Assembly (NCBI GenBank): GCA_049511115.1 | Contig: JBEKYH010000323.1 | Location: 1-6,139, forward strand | DNA length: 6,139 nucleotides | Source: JBEKYH01 sp049511115 | GTDB lineage: Bacteria; Planctomycetota; Phycisphaerae; Tepidisphaerales; Tepidisphaeraceae | Direction: 5' to 3' | Shown here: one piece after another, positions 1-5,643 of the stretch | Layout: every line of letters starts with the position of its first letter | Position numbering within the stretch: position 1 is the stretch's first letter | Notes under the pieces: generated by a model | What the model was told of the DNA's origin: nothing | Database searches by the model: none | The model's input: the letters and a program-made list of their open reading frames with translations, nothing else | Program-made: the position numbers and the translations under genes

Positions 1-618
1 GTGGCTGTTTTGCTTTTTTTGGTTTTCCTGCAAATCCAAGCATTGGGACACGCGGGGGGGGGGGGTGGGGGGGGTTTTGGTGGCGGGGGTGGTGGGGGGG
101 GGGGGGGTTTTGGGGGGGGGGTGGGTGGGGGGGGGGTGGTATTTGGGGGTGGGGGGGGTGGCGGCGGTGGCCGTCGCGGCGGCGGCAACTTTGACCCGGC
201 CCAACTCCAGACGATGCGCCTTCAGCAAATCCAGACACAGCTTGGCGCTACCGACGATGAATTTGCGGCTCTTTCGCCAAAGATCGTCGCGGTCATGAAT
301 GCCCAGACGGCCGCAGGCGTCAATGTATTCGGTGGTCGTGGCGGTCGCGGCGGTCGTCGTGGCGGTGGCGGTGGTGGCGGCGGCGCCGCTCCGGCCCCGA
401 CAGGTCCTCAGTCTCCAGTAGCTTTGGCTCGCGCTGAGCTGCAGGCGGCGATCGATGATCAGAACTCGACGGCCGACCTGATCAAGGGCAAGCTGGACGC
501 GTATCGCGCGGCGGTTACGAAGGCCAAGCAAGACCTCGTCTCGGCCCAGAAGGATTTGCAGTCGGTCCTCACCCAGCGCCAGGAGGCGATCATGGTGTTG
601 GCCGGTTATCTGGATTAA
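1..618 (+). CDS. Exported glycine-rich helical protein, probably 5'-partial
   Basis: The frame is open from the first base and stops with TAA at 616-618 (205 residues visible). Residues 2-18 are hydrophobic and end in LGHA, which looks like the core and cleavage site of a Sec signal peptide. No positively charged n-region is visible, so the GTG at base 1 is probably an internal valine and the true start lies off the window. Residues 19-62 are almost pure glycine with a few Phe and Val. Residues 66-105 form a predicted amphipathic helical stretch (LQTMRLQQIQTQLGATDDEF). A second Gly/Arg-rich linker spans 110-130, then Ala/Pro, and residues 139-205 are helical and end in LTQRQEAIMVLAGYLD. The helical parts with an 'LTxRQEA' element resemble small periplasmic Spy/CpxP-like or LTXXQ proteins; that is inference from pattern only. 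A likely terminator follows, so it is probably not part of the gsp operon. Its function is not known to me. Confidence 0.7.
   Translation: MAVLLFLVFLQIQALGHAGGGGGGGFGGGGGGGGGGFGGGVGGGGVVFGGGGGGGGGRRGGGNFDPAQLQTMRLQQIQTQLGATDDEFAALSPKIVAVMNAQTAAGVNVFGGRGGRGGRRGGGGGGGGAAPAPTGPQSPVALARAELQAAIDDQNSTADLIKGKLDAYRAAVTKAKQDLVSAQKDLQSVLTQRQEAIMVLAGYLD
54..161 (+). repeat. Near-pure G tract (simple-sequence region)
   Basis: These 108 bases contain only one C (84) and one A (141); all others are G or T. The longest runs are 14 G (94-107), 12 G (54-65) and two of 10 G (112-121 and 127-136). The reading frame stays open and Phe codons occur at intervals expected of a Gly/Phe repeat, so the region does encode a glycine-rich stretch. 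Downstream, at 160-190 and 331-387, the same kind of repeat uses mixed GGC and GGT codons, so the GGG preference here is abnormal for this gene. Either the base calls are poor or this is a real G-rich simple repeat able to form G-quadruplexes. Confidence 0.85.
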
Positions 619-631
619 TCTTGCGGGAAAG

Positions 632-667
632 AGGCCCGGCGGGCGTGTTTCGACGCCGGGCTTATTC
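632..667 (+). terminator. Probable intrinsic terminator of the glycine-rich gene
   Basis: GCCCGGCG at 634-641 pairs with CGCCGGGC at 654-661. The stem extends by a G-T and an A-T pair to 632/663, giving about ten pairs around a 12-nt loop. It starts 13 nt after the TAA of the upstream gene and is followed by a short T-containing tail (cttattc). The T tract is weak, so termination may be inefficient or Rho-assisted, but position and stem strength fit a terminator. Confidence 0.6.
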
Positions 668-675
668 AAACCTTG

Positions 676-687
676 CTTCATATGAAG
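676..687. promoter_or_regulatory. 12-bp perfect palindrome, possible operator
   Basis: CTTCATATGAAG is a perfect palindrome. A second TATGAA at 691-696 can pair instead with TTCATA at 677-682, giving a 6-bp stem with an 8-nt loop. It lies between the terminator of the upstream gene and gspE, where an operator would be expected. No repressor family can be named from this alone. Confidence 0.25.
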
Positions 688-753
688 TTGTATGAACGAA
701 GCCGAGGGATTGAAGCCGCAAGGCTGATTCAGGCGATGTAATGATTTGCGTCT

Positions 754-786
754 CGGCGGGTCGGTTATAAGACGACCGACCCGCCG
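754..786 (+). promoter_or_regulatory. Strong GC-rich hairpin upstream of gspE
   Basis: CGGCGGGTCGGT at 754-765 is perfectly complementary to ACCGACCCGCCG at 775-786, leaving a 9-nt loop (tataagacg). No T tract follows on the + strand, so it is not a classical terminator there. It lies about 73 nt before the chosen gspE start, where it could be part of the 5' leader of the mRNA (stability or attenuation element) or a dyad bound by a regulator. Confidence 0.6.
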
Positions 787-849
787 CAGAACGCAAACGA
801 GGAAGGTTCGCGCAAGATCAGACGTGTACGAAAGCGCATTTTGCGCAGC

Positions 850-853
850 GGAG
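850..853 (+). promoter_or_regulatory. gspE ribosome binding site (decides the start)
   Basis: GGAG at 850-853 lies 6 nt before the GTG at 860. It directly abuts the ATG at 854 and is 15 nt from the ATG at 869, so GTG 860 has the best spacing. Confidence 0.5.
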
Positions 854-859
854 ATGACA

Positions 860-2605
860 GTGGACAATATGCTGAACACGCTGGTGAAAGAAGGGGTCAT
901 CGAGGCCACGGTCGCCGAGAAGGCGGCCCAGGACATGGCCGAAGGCAAATCCATCGACGAAGCCCTGCGCACCAATGTTCTTGCAACGGATGAGAAGGTT
1001 CTCCGCTGGCTGGGCAATCATTTTGACGTTCCCTATGTGGACCTGGAAAAAGACGGCGCGAAACTCGCGCCCAGCAAGGATTTCCTCGCCAAATTCCCCG
1101 CGCGTATTCTGCTCGACCGGCGCATGATGCCGCTCTCATCCAATGGCAACGGCGACGGCGTGCCGGTGGTCACCTCGCGGGTTTTTGATTTGTCGGGTCT
1201 CGATGAATTGCGGCTGGCGACGGGGCTGGATGTGCATCCGGTGCTGGCGCCGGCGATTGAAATTGAACGGTTCATGAAGAAATACCTCGGCGTCGGCGCC
1301 GATACCCTGCAATCGATGGGGATCACGGCCGGCGACGAAGGCGATCTGAAATTCCTCGAAGAGCAGCATGAAGACGACATGGACCTGACGCAAGCCGCGC
1401 AGGACTCGTCGATCATCAAATTCGTCAACCAGATTCTGGCCGAAGCGCTCGACCTGCGTTCCACGGACGTGCACATTGAGCCGTTCGAGAGCCAGTTGCG
1501 CGTTCGTTATCGAATTGACGGCGTGCTTCAGGAGGCCAACTTGCCTCCGGAAGTCCGCAAGCTGCAAGCGGCCATCGTGTCGCGCATTAAGATTCTGAGC
1601 CATCTGGATATTGCTGAGAAGCGCGTGCCGCAGGACGGCCGTATTCGGCTTAAGGTTGCCGGGCGCGAGATCGACTTGCGCGTCAGCGTCATCCCCATGA
1701 TTCACGGCGAGGCCGTGGTGCTGCGTATTCTCGACCGCGGCGATGCACTGCTGGGCATGGAATACCTGGGCATGTCGTCGCGCGACAACCGGGCCTGGAC
1801 GCAGGTGCTGGATTTGCCGCACGGCATTATTCTGGTCACTGGTCCGACCGGGTCGGGAAAAACGACCACCCTCTATGCGGCCCTTTCGAAGATTAACAAT
1901 GTCGATTTGAAGATCATCACCGTTGAAGACCCCGTTGAATATCAGCTACAGGGCATTAACCAGATTCAGGTCAACACCAAAGCCGGCCTGACGTTCGGAG
2001 CGGGCTTGCGAGCCATCTTGCGTCATGACCCTGACGTGGTGCTGGTCGGCGAAATTCGCGACAAAGAAACCGCTGAAATCGCCGTGCAGGCGTCGCTCAC
2101 CGGCCACTTGGTATTCAGCACCCTGCACACCAACGACGCCCCCGGCGCTACGACGCGTCTGGTGGATATGGGCGTCGAGCCGTACCTGGTGGCGTCCTCA
2201 CTGGAACTGGTCGCCGCCCAGCGCCTGGTGCGATTGATCTGCAAGCACTGCAAGGCCGAGATGCCCAAGGATGAGGTCAAGAAACTGCGGCAGGAATTCG
2301 GCGACGAAGTTCCGCCGGTGATTATGAAGGGGAAGGGATGCCGCAATTGCCAGGGTTCGGGCTATCGCGGCCGTCAGGGCGTCTTCGAGATGATGCCGAT
2401 CACTGACGAAATTCGCGCCCTGATCCTGGAGCATGCCAGCTCGCGCATCATCCGCAAGGTGGCGTTGCAGCAAGGGATGAGCAGTCTACGCGGCGACGGC
2501 TGGCGTCTGATCGGTGAAGGCAAGACGACGCCGGAAGAAGTGCTGCGGTTGACCAAGGACGAAGAACTCGTCGTTGGCGCGGCCGAATTGGCCGGAGCGA
2601 AATAG
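860..2605 (+). CDS. gspE: Type II secretion assembly ATPase GspE
   Basis: Cytoplasmic hexameric ATPase that powers pseudopilus assembly through GspF and GspL. With the GTG start it has 581 residues, normal for GspE/PilB-type ATPases. The N-terminal part (about 1-145) is the MshEN/T2SSE_N-like domain, with the typical LVKEGVIE helix and FDVPYVDL strand. The ATPase part shows an arginine-bearing VHIEP...RYRIDG segment (204-221), Walker A GPTGSGKTT (328-336, Lys334), Asp box ITVEDP (353-358), Walker B VVLVGE (393-398, Glu398) and His box GHLVFSTLHTNDA (415-427). Near the C terminus two CxxC pairs (Cys461/464 and Cys494/497) form the zinc-binding tetracysteine motif characteristic of GspE and its closest relatives. 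All key residues are present, so it should be active. It is the first gene of the cluster; gspF follows after 101 bp. The frame can be extended to TTG 746, adding 38 mostly basic residues, and ATG 854 or 869 are alternative starts. PilB of a type IV pilus is the main alternative, but the gspG-J neighbours argue for T2SS. Confidence 0.93.
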   Translation: MDNMLNTLVKEGVIEATVAEKAAQDMAEGKSIDEALRTNVLATDEKVLRWLGNHFDVPYVDLEKDGAKLAPSKDFLAKFPARILLDRRMMPLSSNGNGDGVPVVTSRVFDLSGLDELRLATGLDVHPVLAPAIEIERFMKKYLGVGADTLQSMGITAGDEGDLKFLEEQHEDDMDLTQAAQDSSIIKFVNQILAEALDLRSTDVHIEPFESQLRVRYRIDGVLQEANLPPEVRKLQAAIVSRIKILSHLDIAEKRVPQDGRIRLKVAGREIDLRVSVIPMIHGEAVVLRILDRGDALLGMEYLGMSSRDNRAWTQVLDLPHGIILVTGPTGSGKTTTLYAALSKINNVDLKIITVEDPVEYQLQGINQIQVNTKAGLTFGAGLRAILRHDPDVVLVGEIRDKETAEIAVQASLTGHLVFSTLHTNDAPGATTRLVDMGVEPYLVASSLELVAAQRLVRLICKHCKAEMPKDEVKKLRQEFGDEVPPVIMKGKGCRNCQGSGYRGRQGVFEMMPITDEIRALILEHASSRIIRKVALQQGMSSLRGDGWRLIGEGKTTPEEVLRLTKDEELVVGAAELAGAK

Positions 2606-2706
2606 CGCGAAGCGAAGGATGCAACTAACCGCGCTTTGAATCGTTTTATTTAGTCGTGTGAGTTGTGTGACCGTGCAGGGCATTTGAGCTTTTTTGGGAA
2701 TTAGCA

Positions 2707-3945
2707 ATGGCATTATTTGCATACACCGCGATGGGTAAAGACGGCCGGATGACCAGCGGCACGCTGACCTGCGACTCGCGCGCCGCGGCGTTGCAGCAGA
2801 TCAGCAAGCAAGGGCTGATGCCGGTGAAGATCGAAGAGGCCAAGGACGCCGCCGCTGCCGCGAAGAAGGCCGCGGCAGCCGCCAAGGCGGCGGGGAATAA
2901 AGAAGGCAAGGTCCCGGCACGCATCGTCGAAGGGTTCACGCGCGAATTGGCCAACCTCCTCGCCGGCGGCGTGCCTCTGAGCCGCGCTCTGGCATTGCTT
3001 CGCCGCGAGGCCTCCAATCCGGTTGCCAAGCAATTGTGGGTTTCCATCCATGACGACGTGGTGGGCGGCAAGTCGCTGGCCGAGGCGATGGCAGCGCATC
3101 CCAGAACATTCTCGAGCGTCTATATCGCCATGATCCGCGCCGGCGAGGCTGGCGGGTTTCTTGATGTGGTGCTCGCCCAGATCGCCGATTTCCGCACCCG
3201 CGAGGCGGACCTCAAGGGCAAAGTCAAATCCGCCATGGTCTACCCGATCATTCTGGGCTGCCTGGCGATCGGCGTGGTCATCTTCCTGCTGACATTCTTC
3301 ATTCCGCAATTCCAGGGCATTTTCTCGCAATTCGGTGCAAATCTGCCGTTTCTCACCCAAATCATTATCGGGGCCAGCAACATCGTCAAACACGATGGGC
3401 CCTGGGTTCTGGTGGCGGTAATTGTGTTGGTCGTGACCATCCGGCGCGCGTTGAAAACCGACACGGGCCGGCGGCGCATTGAGCTGCTCACGCTCTCGAC
3501 GCCGGTTCTGGGCAAAGTCGTCGCGCATTTCTCTCTCGTGCGCTTTGCCCGCATGTTGGGAACGCTGGTCGGCGCGGGCGTGCCGCTGGTGGCGTCCCTG
3601 AAAGTGGCCCGTGAGGCGATCGGAAATCAGACGCTTTCCGATACCGTGGAGCACGCCATCGAGCAGGTGCAACGCGGCGCCCCGCTTTCCAAGGCGCTGG
3701 CGAGCAGCGCCCGGCTTTTCCCGCCATCGGTCGTGGAAATGGTGGCGGTCGCCGAGGAAACCGCGCGTCTGGACAAGGAACTGATCCGCCTTGCCTCAAC
3801 GTATGAGGCCGACCTGGACCGCCAGCTCCGGCTGCTGGTTTCCATCGTCGAGCCCATGATGTTGTTCATGATGGCGGGCTTCATTGGCACAATTGTCATC
3901 GGCATGTTGCTGCCAGTGTTTAACCTGCAGGATATTGTTCACTAA
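2707..3945 (+). CDS. gspF: Type II secretion inner-membrane platform protein GspF
   Basis: Polytopic inner-membrane protein that couples GspE to pseudopilin insertion. It has 412 residues, the usual family length, starting at ATG 2707 with GGGA 7 nt upstream. Residues 1-44 are the typical short N-terminal segment (LFAYTAMGKDGR). An Ala/Lys-rich linker follows at 45-68. Two GspF domains follow, at about 75-198 and 278-402, and their internal repeat is visible: FTRELANLLAGGVPLSRAL (77-95) matches FARMLGTLVGAGVPLVASL (280-298). Hydrophobic segments at about 179-200, 233-246 and 377-405 give the expected three membrane spans. The first domain has the conserved GEAGG (146-150); in the second the matching positions read AEETA (349-353), so both glycines usual there are alanine. 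It lies 101 bp after gspE and 50 bp before gspG. PilC of a type IV pilus is the homologous alternative. Confidence 0.93.
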   Translation: MALFAYTAMGKDGRMTSGTLTCDSRAAALQQISKQGLMPVKIEEAKDAAAAAKKAAAAAKAAGNKEGKVPARIVEGFTRELANLLAGGVPLSRALALLRREASNPVAKQLWVSIHDDVVGGKSLAEAMAAHPRTFSSVYIAMIRAGEAGGFLDVVLAQIADFRTREADLKGKVKSAMVYPIILGCLAIGVVIFLLTFFIPQFQGIFSQFGANLPFLTQIIIGASNIVKHDGPWVLVAVIVLVVTIRRALKTDTGRRRIELLTLSTPVLGKVVAHFSLVRFARMLGTLVGAGVPLVASLKVAREAIGNQTLSDTVEHAIEQVQRGAPLSKALASSARLFPPSVVEMVAVAEETARLDKELIRLASTYEADLDRQLRLLVSIVEPMMLFMMAGFIGTIVIGMLLPVFNLQDIVH

Positions 3946-3983
3946 CGAGGAAGTTTAACGAAGCGTTTCATTCAGAAAGAGAT

Positions 3984-3990
3984 GAGGTGA
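3984..3990 (+). promoter_or_regulatory. gspG ribosome binding site (decides the start)
   Basis: GAGGTGA at 3984-3990 lies 5 nt before ATG 3996. It contains the GTG at 3987 that would be the longer start, so ATG 3996 is preferred. The strong match suits the major pseudopilin, which is needed in high amount. Confidence 0.65.
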
Positions 3991-3995
3991 TTCAC

Positions 3996-4430
3996 ATGCT
4001 TAGCACAACCCAAAATCGGAATCGTCGGATTCGCCGTGGTTTTACATTGATCGAACTGCTGCTGGTCATGGTGATTATTTCCATCCTGGCGGCAATCGTG
4101 GTTCCCAAGTTCGTCGGCCGCAAGAAGGACGCGCAGATCGCGGCGGCCAAGCAGGACATCGCGACGATGAGCACGCAGTTGCAGGCATTCGAGATCGACA
4201 ACGGCCGCTTCCCGACGCAGGAAGAGGGATTGCAGGCCCTGGTCCAGAATCCCGGCAATCTTTCCAACTGGCATAGCCTGCTGCCCAAGGTTCCTCTGGA
4301 TCCGTGGGGCCGGCCTTATGTCTACCACTGCCCCGGCGCCAACGGAGCGGATTTTGATCTGCTCTGCACCGGCGAGAGCGGCCAGGAAGGCAACGCGGAC
4401 AATATCCCGGCGCCGGGAGCCGCGCAGTAA
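3996..4430 (+). CDS. gspG: Major pseudopilin GspG
   Basis: Main subunit of the periplasmic pseudopilus. It has 144 residues from ATG 3996. The 15-residue leader is basic and ends in RRG, giving prepilin peptidase cleavage before Phe16 (mature FTLIELLLVMVIISIL) with the conserved Glu at +5 (Glu20). A hydrophobic N-terminal helix follows. GspG-specific features are GRFPTQEEGLQALV (70-83) and PLDPWGRPYVY (100-110), which separate it from type IV pilins. The C-terminal loop, which in GspG proteins binds calcium and usually reads like 'DxxSxGADGxxGG', here reads DLLCTGESGQEGNADNI (121-137). A Cys replaces the usual Ser and a Ser replaces an acidic residue; another Cys is at 112. A disulfide Cys112-Cys124 is possible (inference). 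It lies 50 bp after gspF. Confidence 0.93.
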   Translation: MLSTTQNRNRRIRRGFTLIELLLVMVIISILAAIVVPKFVGRKKDAQIAAAKQDIATMSTQLQAFEIDNGRFPTQEEGLQALVQNPGNLSNWHSLLPKVPLDPWGRPYVYHCPGANGADFDLLCTGESGQEGNADNIPAPGAAQ

Positions 4431-4486
4431 GCAAACCGCGGGCGTGAATCCAGCCGTTCTCTCATAAGTCGGCTTTGGCAACAGCC

Positions 4487-5209
4487 ATGTTCGATCGAAG
4501 TTTCCATCATCGCCATATAGGCTACGCATCCGCCGCCGGGCGCGCAATCGCCGGCGGCGGGCGCGAGGCAGCCTGGGCGTCCGTGGGCGGCGGCGGGTTC
4601 ACACTCATCGAGCTGTTGATGGTGATGATCATCATTTCCATATTGACGGCGTTGGTGGCCCCCAAACTGGCCGGTTTCGCGGCCGGGCGCGGAGCCAGCT
4701 ATGCCGCCACGCAGATCGTCGCCCTGGCGCGCTACGGCAGGGCGCAGGCGATCGGCGAGGGGCGCATTTACCGGCTCAATGTCGATCCTACGTCGCGGCC
4801 ACCGACATATTGGCTGACGGCGCAATCTGACGGCCAGGAATTCGCCCCGGCCACCGGTGACTACGGCAAGCATTACGGTCTGCCCGACGGCGTGTCCATG
4901 CAGACGGATTTCCCGACGCAAAAAGACGGCACCTACGTGGCGTTTATGCCGACGGGGCGCGTCGATTTCGACGCGACGACGGCTCCCAACGCCAGTGCGT
5001 CGGCGACGAACGGCAGCGCGTCTTTTTCGGCGGCGGGCGGCGCTACTGCCGCCGGGCCGACTGTCTTTGGCACCGGAACGCTGGGGGTCGTTGGCGGCGC
5101 ACAATCGGCGCAAATCACCTTGATCGACCAGACGCGCGCGTCGTTTACCATCTCGTGCGGTTCGGCCTCTGAATTGTTCCATATTGTTCAACCGGGGGAG
5201 ACGCCATGA
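4487..5209 (+). CDS. gspH: Minor pseudopilin GspH
   Basis: Minor pseudopilin of the tip of the T2SS pseudopilus. From ATG 4487 it has 240 residues. The prepilin cleavage site is GGGG before Phe38 (FTLIELLMVMIIISIL) with Glu42 at +5. The GspH-type body includes GRAQAIGEGRIYRLNVD (84-100) and a final strand region ITLIDQTRASFTISCG. Residues about 162-205 form an Ala/Ser/Thr/Gly-rich tract with no clear fold. The 37-residue leader is long for the family, and no good ribosome binding site is seen before ATG 4487 or TTG 4475. GTG 4583 would leave only a 5-residue uncharged leader. The start is therefore uncertain, while the identity as a type II pseudopilin is firm. The assignment to GspH rests on position between gspG and gspI and on the body sequence. 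The TGA overlaps the gspI ATG by 4 bases. Confidence 0.82.
   Translation: MFDRSFHHRHIGYASAAGRAIAGGGREAAWASVGGGGFTLIELLMVMIIISILTALVAPKLAGFAAGRGASYAATQIVALARYGRAQAIGEGRIYRLNVDPTSRPPTYWLTAQSDGQEFAPATGDYGKHYGLPDGVSMQTDFPTQKDGTYVAFMPTGRVDFDATTAPNASASATNGSASFSAAGGATAAGPTVFGTGTLGVVGGAQSAQITLIDQTRASFTISCGSASELFHIVQPGETP
4530..4560 (+). promoter_or_regulatory. GC-rich hairpin between gspG and the mature part of gspH
   Basis: CCGCCGCCGG at 4530-4539 pairs perfectly with CCGGCGGCGG at 4551-4560 around an 11-nt loop. It lies about 100 nt after the gspG stop and within the apparent gspH leader, upstream of the FTLIE cleavage site. No T tract follows. It could protect the 3' end of a gspG-containing mRNA or slow translation into gspH, lowering minor relative to major pseudopilin. 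It could also simply reflect Ala/Gly codons in a GC-rich gene. Confidence 0.45.
5194..5200 (+). promoter_or_regulatory. gspI ribosome binding site inside gspH
   Basis: GGGGGAG at 5194-5200 ends 5 nt before ATG 5206 and lies in the last codons of gspH. It supports this start and translational coupling through the ATGA overlap. Confidence 0.6.
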
Positions 5210-5643
5210 GCCGACGCGCTTCCCATCGCGGCTTCACGCTGGTTGAAGTCATCTATACGTTGCTCCTGATTACCATTGTCATTCCGGTGGTGATGCACGG
5301 AATTCAGTACACCGCACGGCTTGCGGACACCTCGCAGCATCGGACCGAGGCGGCGGGACTGGCCCAGGCGCAACTGAATCAGTTGCTGGCGGATGAGACC
5401 TGGCAGGGCGGCAGCCTGTCCGGTGACTTCAGCGCGCAGGGATGGCCGCAATACACCTGGCAGTGCAACAGCGCCGCGTGGCCCGGCGACCAGGTAGGCG
5501 CGGGCCTTTACGAACTGGACATGGTCGTTTCCTGGAGCACCGGCGGACGCACGCAATCAGTTACCGTTTGCACCCTGGCTTACCCCAGGAACGTGGCCTT
5601 TGGCGCGGCAACATCATCCTCTACGACAGCGACAGGCGGCTGA
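5206..5643 (+). CDS. gspI: Minor pseudopilin GspI
   Basis: Minor pseudopilin, in known systems the central member of the GspI-J-K tip complex. It has 145 residues, slightly longer than typical. The leader MSRRASHRG is short and basic; cleavage before Phe10 gives FTLVEVIYTLLLITIVIPVV with Glu14 at +5. The body has the family-like pattern of an Ala-rich helix with LAQAQLNQLLADE (52-64), then G-S-LSGDF and a PQYTWQ strand, and a late VTVCTLAYPR strand. Cys87 and Cys122 could form a disulfide. The last dozen residues are Ser/Thr/Gly-rich. It overlaps gspH by 4 bases (ATGA) and gspJ by 1 base (TGATG). Assignment to GspI is by order and body pattern; the pseudopilin class is certain. Confidence 0.85.
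   Translation: MSRRASHRGFTLVEVIYTLLLITIVIPVVMHGIQYTARLADTSQHRTEAAGLAQAQLNQLLADETWQGGSLSGDFSAQGWPQYTWQCNSAAWPGDQVGAGLYELDMVVSWSTGGRTQSVTVCTLAYPRNVAFGAATSSSTTATGG

Larger units (their letters stand above)
619..859 (+). other. Intergenic region, probable gsp operon control region
   Basis: This stretch separates the glycine-rich gene from gspE. An in-frame extension of gspE reaches back to a TTG at 746, but it is Arg-rich and unlike the family, so I treat it as non-coding. It holds the terminator at 632-663, a 12-bp palindrome CTTCATATGAAG at 676-687 that could be an operator, and a strong hairpin at 754-786. No clear -35/-10 pair could be identified; TATAAG at 766-771 lies in the hairpin loop and lacks a good -35 partner. 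The gsp promoter is nevertheless likely here. Confidence 0.45.

Noticed and set aside
665..693. Possible promoter TTCAAA...TTGTAT
   Set aside because: Both boxes match the consensus poorly, and sigma-factor preferences of this organism are unknown.
2604..2635. Possible stem AGCGCG/CGCGCT after gspE
   Set aside because: Only 6 bp with a 20-nt loop and no proper T tract directly after it; too weak to call a terminator.
2713..3672. Long open frame of 319 codons on the minus strand
   Set aside because: It lies opposite gspF, which has clear family motifs; the translation is His/Arg/Gln-rich and typical of the antisense of a GC-rich gene.
4407..4418. Palindrome CCCGGCGCCGGG at the end of gspG
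   Set aside because: Inside coding sequence of a GC-rich gene, with a stem of at most 4 bp around a 4-nt loop; likely chance from Pro/Ala/Gly codons.
4452..4474. AGCCG/CGGCT stem followed by TTT between gspG and gspH
   Set aside because: Five base pairs with a 13-nt loop are too few for a confident terminator.
4322..5191. Open frame of 289 codons on the minus strand
   Set aside because: It is antisense to gspG and gspH, Arg-rich, and shows no recognisable domain.
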